A stretch of 64,000 bases of DNA from Bartonella alsatica. Its GTDB lineage: Bacteria > Pseudomonadota > Alphaproteobacteria > Rhizobiales > Rhizobiaceae. Position 1 is the stretch's first letter. Each line of letters begins with the position of its first letter. Location: positions 372,001 to 436,000 of the forward strand of contig NZ_CP058235.1 of assembly GCF_013388295.1 (NCBI RefSeq), given 5' to 3'. The position numbers were made by a program, and so were the translations under genes. The notes under the pieces were generated by a model, which was not told the origin of the DNA, searched no databases, and worked only from the letters and a program-made list of their open reading frames with translations. This document shows positions 61,578 to 64,000 of this stretch, in pieces.

Positions 61578-62505
61578 TGCGTGGATCCAATACATCACGA
61601 AGTCCATCACCCAGCAGATTAAAAGCAAGACTTACTAACAATATTGCACATCCTGGTATCACCGCTAACCACCAATTTGTCATCATAAATTCACGGCCTG
61701 TCGAAAGCATTGCTCCCCATTCAGGACTTGGAAGTTGAGCTCCCAATCCTAAAAAACCAAGACCAGCAGCTGTTAGAATAATACCAGACATATCTAATGT
61801 TAACCGTACCACTACTGAAGGAATACACATAGGTACGACATGGAACAAAATAATCCGCCAAGTAGATGCTCCTTGCAAACGAACTGCTGAGACGTAATCA
61901 GTTGAACGTATAGTCAAAGTTTCAGCACGTGCCAAACGTGCTATTGGTGGCCACGCTGCAATTGAAATTGCAATAGATGCATTCTCAATACCTGCCCCCA
62001 ACGCCGCTGAAAAAGCAAGAGCTAAAATCAAAGCTGGAAAAGCAAGAAAAATATCAACAATACGCATAAGGACGGTATCAACCCATCCCCCTATATAGCC
62101 AGATACAGTCCCCACAATTAGCCCTATCGGTCCCACAATAATTGTAGTGAGAAAAACAATATAAAGCGTAATACGCGCTCCAAAAATGAGGCGACTAAAA
62201 ATATCACGCCCTAATTCATCTGTCCCAAAATAATGCAACATAGATGGGGGCTGCAATCGATGAGTAAGATCATTGCTGATAAAATCATCGGTAGCAATCC
62301 AAGGAGCAAAAATTGCACACAAAATAATAACAAAAATAATAATCAGACCAAACAAAGCCGAAAAATTACGAGAAAATTTGAGCAATGCATGATAAATTCT
62401 TTGTACGTTCGCTTGAAAGAGTGACTGTGGAACAGATTCATTTAACCAACGACCCACAAAAAATGACGATTTCGGTTTATAATGATTAACTATTGTCATA
62501 TTCAA
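61570..62505 (-). CDS. dppC: Dipeptide/oligopeptide ABC transporter permease (DppC type)
   Basis: A 311-residue inner-membrane permease. The N-terminal region precedes a helix at about 50-72, and a five-helix permease domain contains the EAA loop ARAETLTIRSTDYVSAVRLQGAS near 190. HYFGTDELGRDIFSRLIFGAR near 90 is typical of DppC. It overlaps dppB by four bases. Confidence 0.93.
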   Translation of the reverse strand: MNMTIVNHYKPKSSFFVGRWLNESVPQSLFQANVQRIYHALLKFSRNFSALFGLIIIFVIILCAIFAPWIATDDFISNDLTHRLQPPSMLHYFGTDELGRDIFSRLIFGARITLYIVFLTTIIVGPIGLIVGTVSGYIGGWVDTVLMRIVDIFLAFPALILALAFSAALGAGIENASIAISIAAWPPIARLARAETLTIRSTDYVSAVRLQGASTWRIILFHVVPMCIPSVVVRLTLDMSGIILTAAGLGFLGLGAQLPSPEWGAMLSTGREFMMTNWWLAVIPGCAILLVSLAFNLLGDGLRDVLDPRND

Positions 62506-63575
62506 CGTGTCCTTGGATCAAAGATTCGATAAAGTAAATCAGAAAATAAATTAATAGCAACAAAGAGAAAACCTACAAGCAAAGTACATCCAACAACAGC
62601 ATTCATATCTCCAGCCAAAAGAGCATTCGTTAAATAATGCCCAAAGCCAGGCCAAGCAAAAACGGTCTCCGTTAATACAGCACCTTCTAATAAAAAAGCA
62701 TATGAAAGCGCAACAACAGTGATAATCTGAACAGCGGCATTACGAAATGCATGCCCCCAAACTGTACGCGCCAATGATAGTCCCTTCACACGCGCAGTAA
62801 TGATATATTCCTGATTTAGTTGTTCAACCATAAATCCACGAGTCATACGACTAATATAAGCCATTGCACCAAATGCTAAGATTAAAGCAGGCATAATAAT
62901 ATGACCAAAGACATTCCTAAAAGCTTCCCACTGTCCTTGACGGGCAGTATCCCAAAGAAAAAATCCTGTTTTGGGTTCAAAAGAATATTCATAAATAAAA
63001 TCAATACGTCCTGGACCTCTGATCCAGCCAAGCTTGGCATAAAATATTAATAATGCCATTAACCCAAGCCAAAACGTTGGAGTAGAATAACTCAAAAGTG
63101 TAAAAACACGAACAAAATAATCAATAAATGAATCGCGATACATTGCTGCAAAAACACCAAATGGAATGCCAAGACTTGTGCCAATCACAATAGCAACTGT
63201 AGCAAGCTCTAATGTTGCAGGAAATACGCGCATAATATCTTCCAAGACAGGACGCCCTGAGGTTAAAGCATCTCCAAAGTCAAACAAAAATACATTGCAA
63301 AGATAACTCCAGTACTGGACAATCAGCGGCTTATCAAGACCTAGCTTATGAAACATTACATCATAAGCTTCCTGACTAATATTATCACCAAGGATAGCAA
63401 GAACGGGATCTAAAGGAAGCAGATGACCAATAAAAAAAGTAATAGTCACCAAACCAAGCAACGTAATAAAAACTGAAATGAGAAACTTCAATACCTTGAA
63501 AAAAAAGCCCCATACAAACATTTTTTTGTGCTTCTGCGATACTACTCTTTCAGCGTCTGAAAATGACAAAATCAT
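62502..63575 (-). CDS. dppB: Dipeptide/oligopeptide ABC transporter permease (DppB type)
   Basis: A 357-residue permease. An N-terminal extension of about 25 residues precedes the first helix (VLKFLISVFITLLGLVTITFF). The GLDKPLIVQYWSYL segment near 95 and the EAA loop QEYIITARVKGLSLARTVWGHAFRNA near 255 identify DppB. AAGGGGGG, eight to thirteen bases upstream, supports the ATG at 63575 over the 63638 frame start. Strong coupling runs through the downstream genes. Confidence 0.92.
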   Translation of the reverse strand: MILSFSDAERVVSQKHKKMFVWGFFFKVLKFLISVFITLLGLVTITFFIGHLLPLDPVLAILGDNISQEAYDVMFHKLGLDKPLIVQYWSYLCNVFLFDFGDALTSGRPVLEDIMRVFPATLELATVAIVIGTSLGIPFGVFAAMYRDSFIDYFVRVFTLLSYSTPTFWLGLMALLIFYAKLGWIRGPGRIDFIYEYSFEPKTGFFLWDTARQGQWEAFRNVFGHIIMPALILAFGAMAYISRMTRGFMVEQLNQEYIITARVKGLSLARTVWGHAFRNAAVQIITVVALSYAFLLEGAVLTETVFAWPGFGHYLTNALLAGDMNAVVGCTLLVGFLFVAINLFSDLLYRIFDPRTR

Positions 63576-63686
63576 TATATTTCCCCCCTTCACAGCTACC
63601 AAACATAAAGCTAATATCCTTTTTACACAATCAAGCAACCGCTAATCAAGCATGTTCTACAATCTTTCTTTATAACATGCCCGTTT

Positions 63687-64000
63687 TTATTTTTCTGCAT
63701 CATTGTAGTAAAGTCTAAAACTATTCCAAATCCATTTTTTTACTGCAGGCCCCATACCAACAGTATAATATGTCTGAAATAAATAAACCATAGGACCATG
63801 TTCAAACACATAATGCTGTAAAGCACGATATTGCAAAATACGCTTATTTTGATCTTGCTCAAACAAAGCATCCATCACCATTTTATTGATATTTTCATCA
63901 TAATATCCAGCGCGCCAAGCTAAATACATATTGTGCTTTTTTGTAAATGTTGGATCAGGATTAAAAACATGATTTAATGAAGCGGGATGCCCATCAGGAT
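63687..64000 (-). CDS. dppA: Dipeptide-type ABC transporter substrate-binding protein, C-terminal part (5' end outside window)
   Basis: The last 100 or so codons of a periplasmic SBP_bac_5 protein. The frame is open to the right edge (DGHPASLNHVFNPDPTF, then NINKMVMDALFEQDQNKRILQYRALQHYVFEHGPMVYLFQTY), so the gene begins beyond it. The pattern of an xRxxxYxxxQ-like helix followed by PMVYLF is the family C-terminus. With dppBCDF downstream on the same strand this is a complete importer. Substrates could be dipeptides or haem, which some Dpp systems carry. Confidence 0.9.
   Translation of the reverse strand, partial: PDGHPASLNHVFNPDPTFTKKHNMYLAWRAGYYDENINKMVMDALFEQDQNKRILQYRALQHYVFEHGPMVYLFQTYYTVGMGPAVKKWIWNSFRLYYNDAEK

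Overview
The window is a chromosomal segment of an AT-rich alphaproteobacterium of the Rhizobiales, most likely a Bartonella. This rests on the rhizobial gene set (CtrA/ChpT/SciP, LsrB-type LysR, LpsB-type mannosyltransferase, EipA/DUF1134, BA14K domain, UbiK, MidA), small gene sizes, long non-coding gaps, an autotransporter of Bartonella style and many decaying genes. I cannot fix the species from the sequence alone.

Layout. 1-5 kb: 3' end of carB, a cold-shock gene, a short unidentified decayed gene and an aspartate aminotransferase. 4.9-11.4 kb: lsrB-like regulator with trxB, a TrkH potassium transporter, the lpsB-greA pair and a secreted SH3 protein. 11.6-18.9 kb: uvrB, a secreted BA14K protein, a glyoxalase-II-like hydrolase, an OmpR-type response regulator whose partner histidine kinase is broken by two frameshifts and two stops, and a YbjN protein. 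19.3-24 kb: ubiK, lgt-midA-pgeF and prs. 23.9-29.4 kb: a decayed HerA-like ATPase, then rplY-pth, an L,D-transpeptidase with the remnant of a second copy of its 3' end, and ychF. 29.7-34.2 kb: a PRC-barrel protein, a fully decayed cytochrome bc1 operon (petA, petB, petC) and trmL. 34.5-45.3 kb: cca, a tightly overlapping four-gene operon (MoxR ATPase, DUF58, BatA/DUF4159 protein, large membrane protein), a metallophosphoesterase and a CDF metal exporter.

45.7-52.8 kb: a candidate small RNA with a near-consensus promoter and a strong terminator, a decayed TrmH/SpoU methyltransferase, mnmA, and the cell-cycle block sciP, fliJ-like, ctrA, chpT, followed by eipA and a membrane-anchored coiled-coil protein. 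53-64 kb: a sugar aminotransferase/oxidoreductase pair, elongator tRNA-Met, a phage gpD fragment, a 965-residue autotransporter with internal repeats, and a dipeptide-type ABC transporter operon that runs off the right edge.

How the parts fit. ChpT passes phosphate to CtrA and SciP restrains CtrA, so much of the cell-cycle phosphorelay output sits in 3 kb. Housekeeping tRNA and ribosome genes (trmL, mnmA, cca, pth, rplY, ychF) are intact. Losses fall on respiration (bc1), sensing (the kinase), one RNA methyltransferase and one ATPase, which fits genome reduction in a host-restricted bacterium. The best leads for something undescribed are the C-rich-loop small RNA near 45.8 kb and the structured leader in front of rplY.
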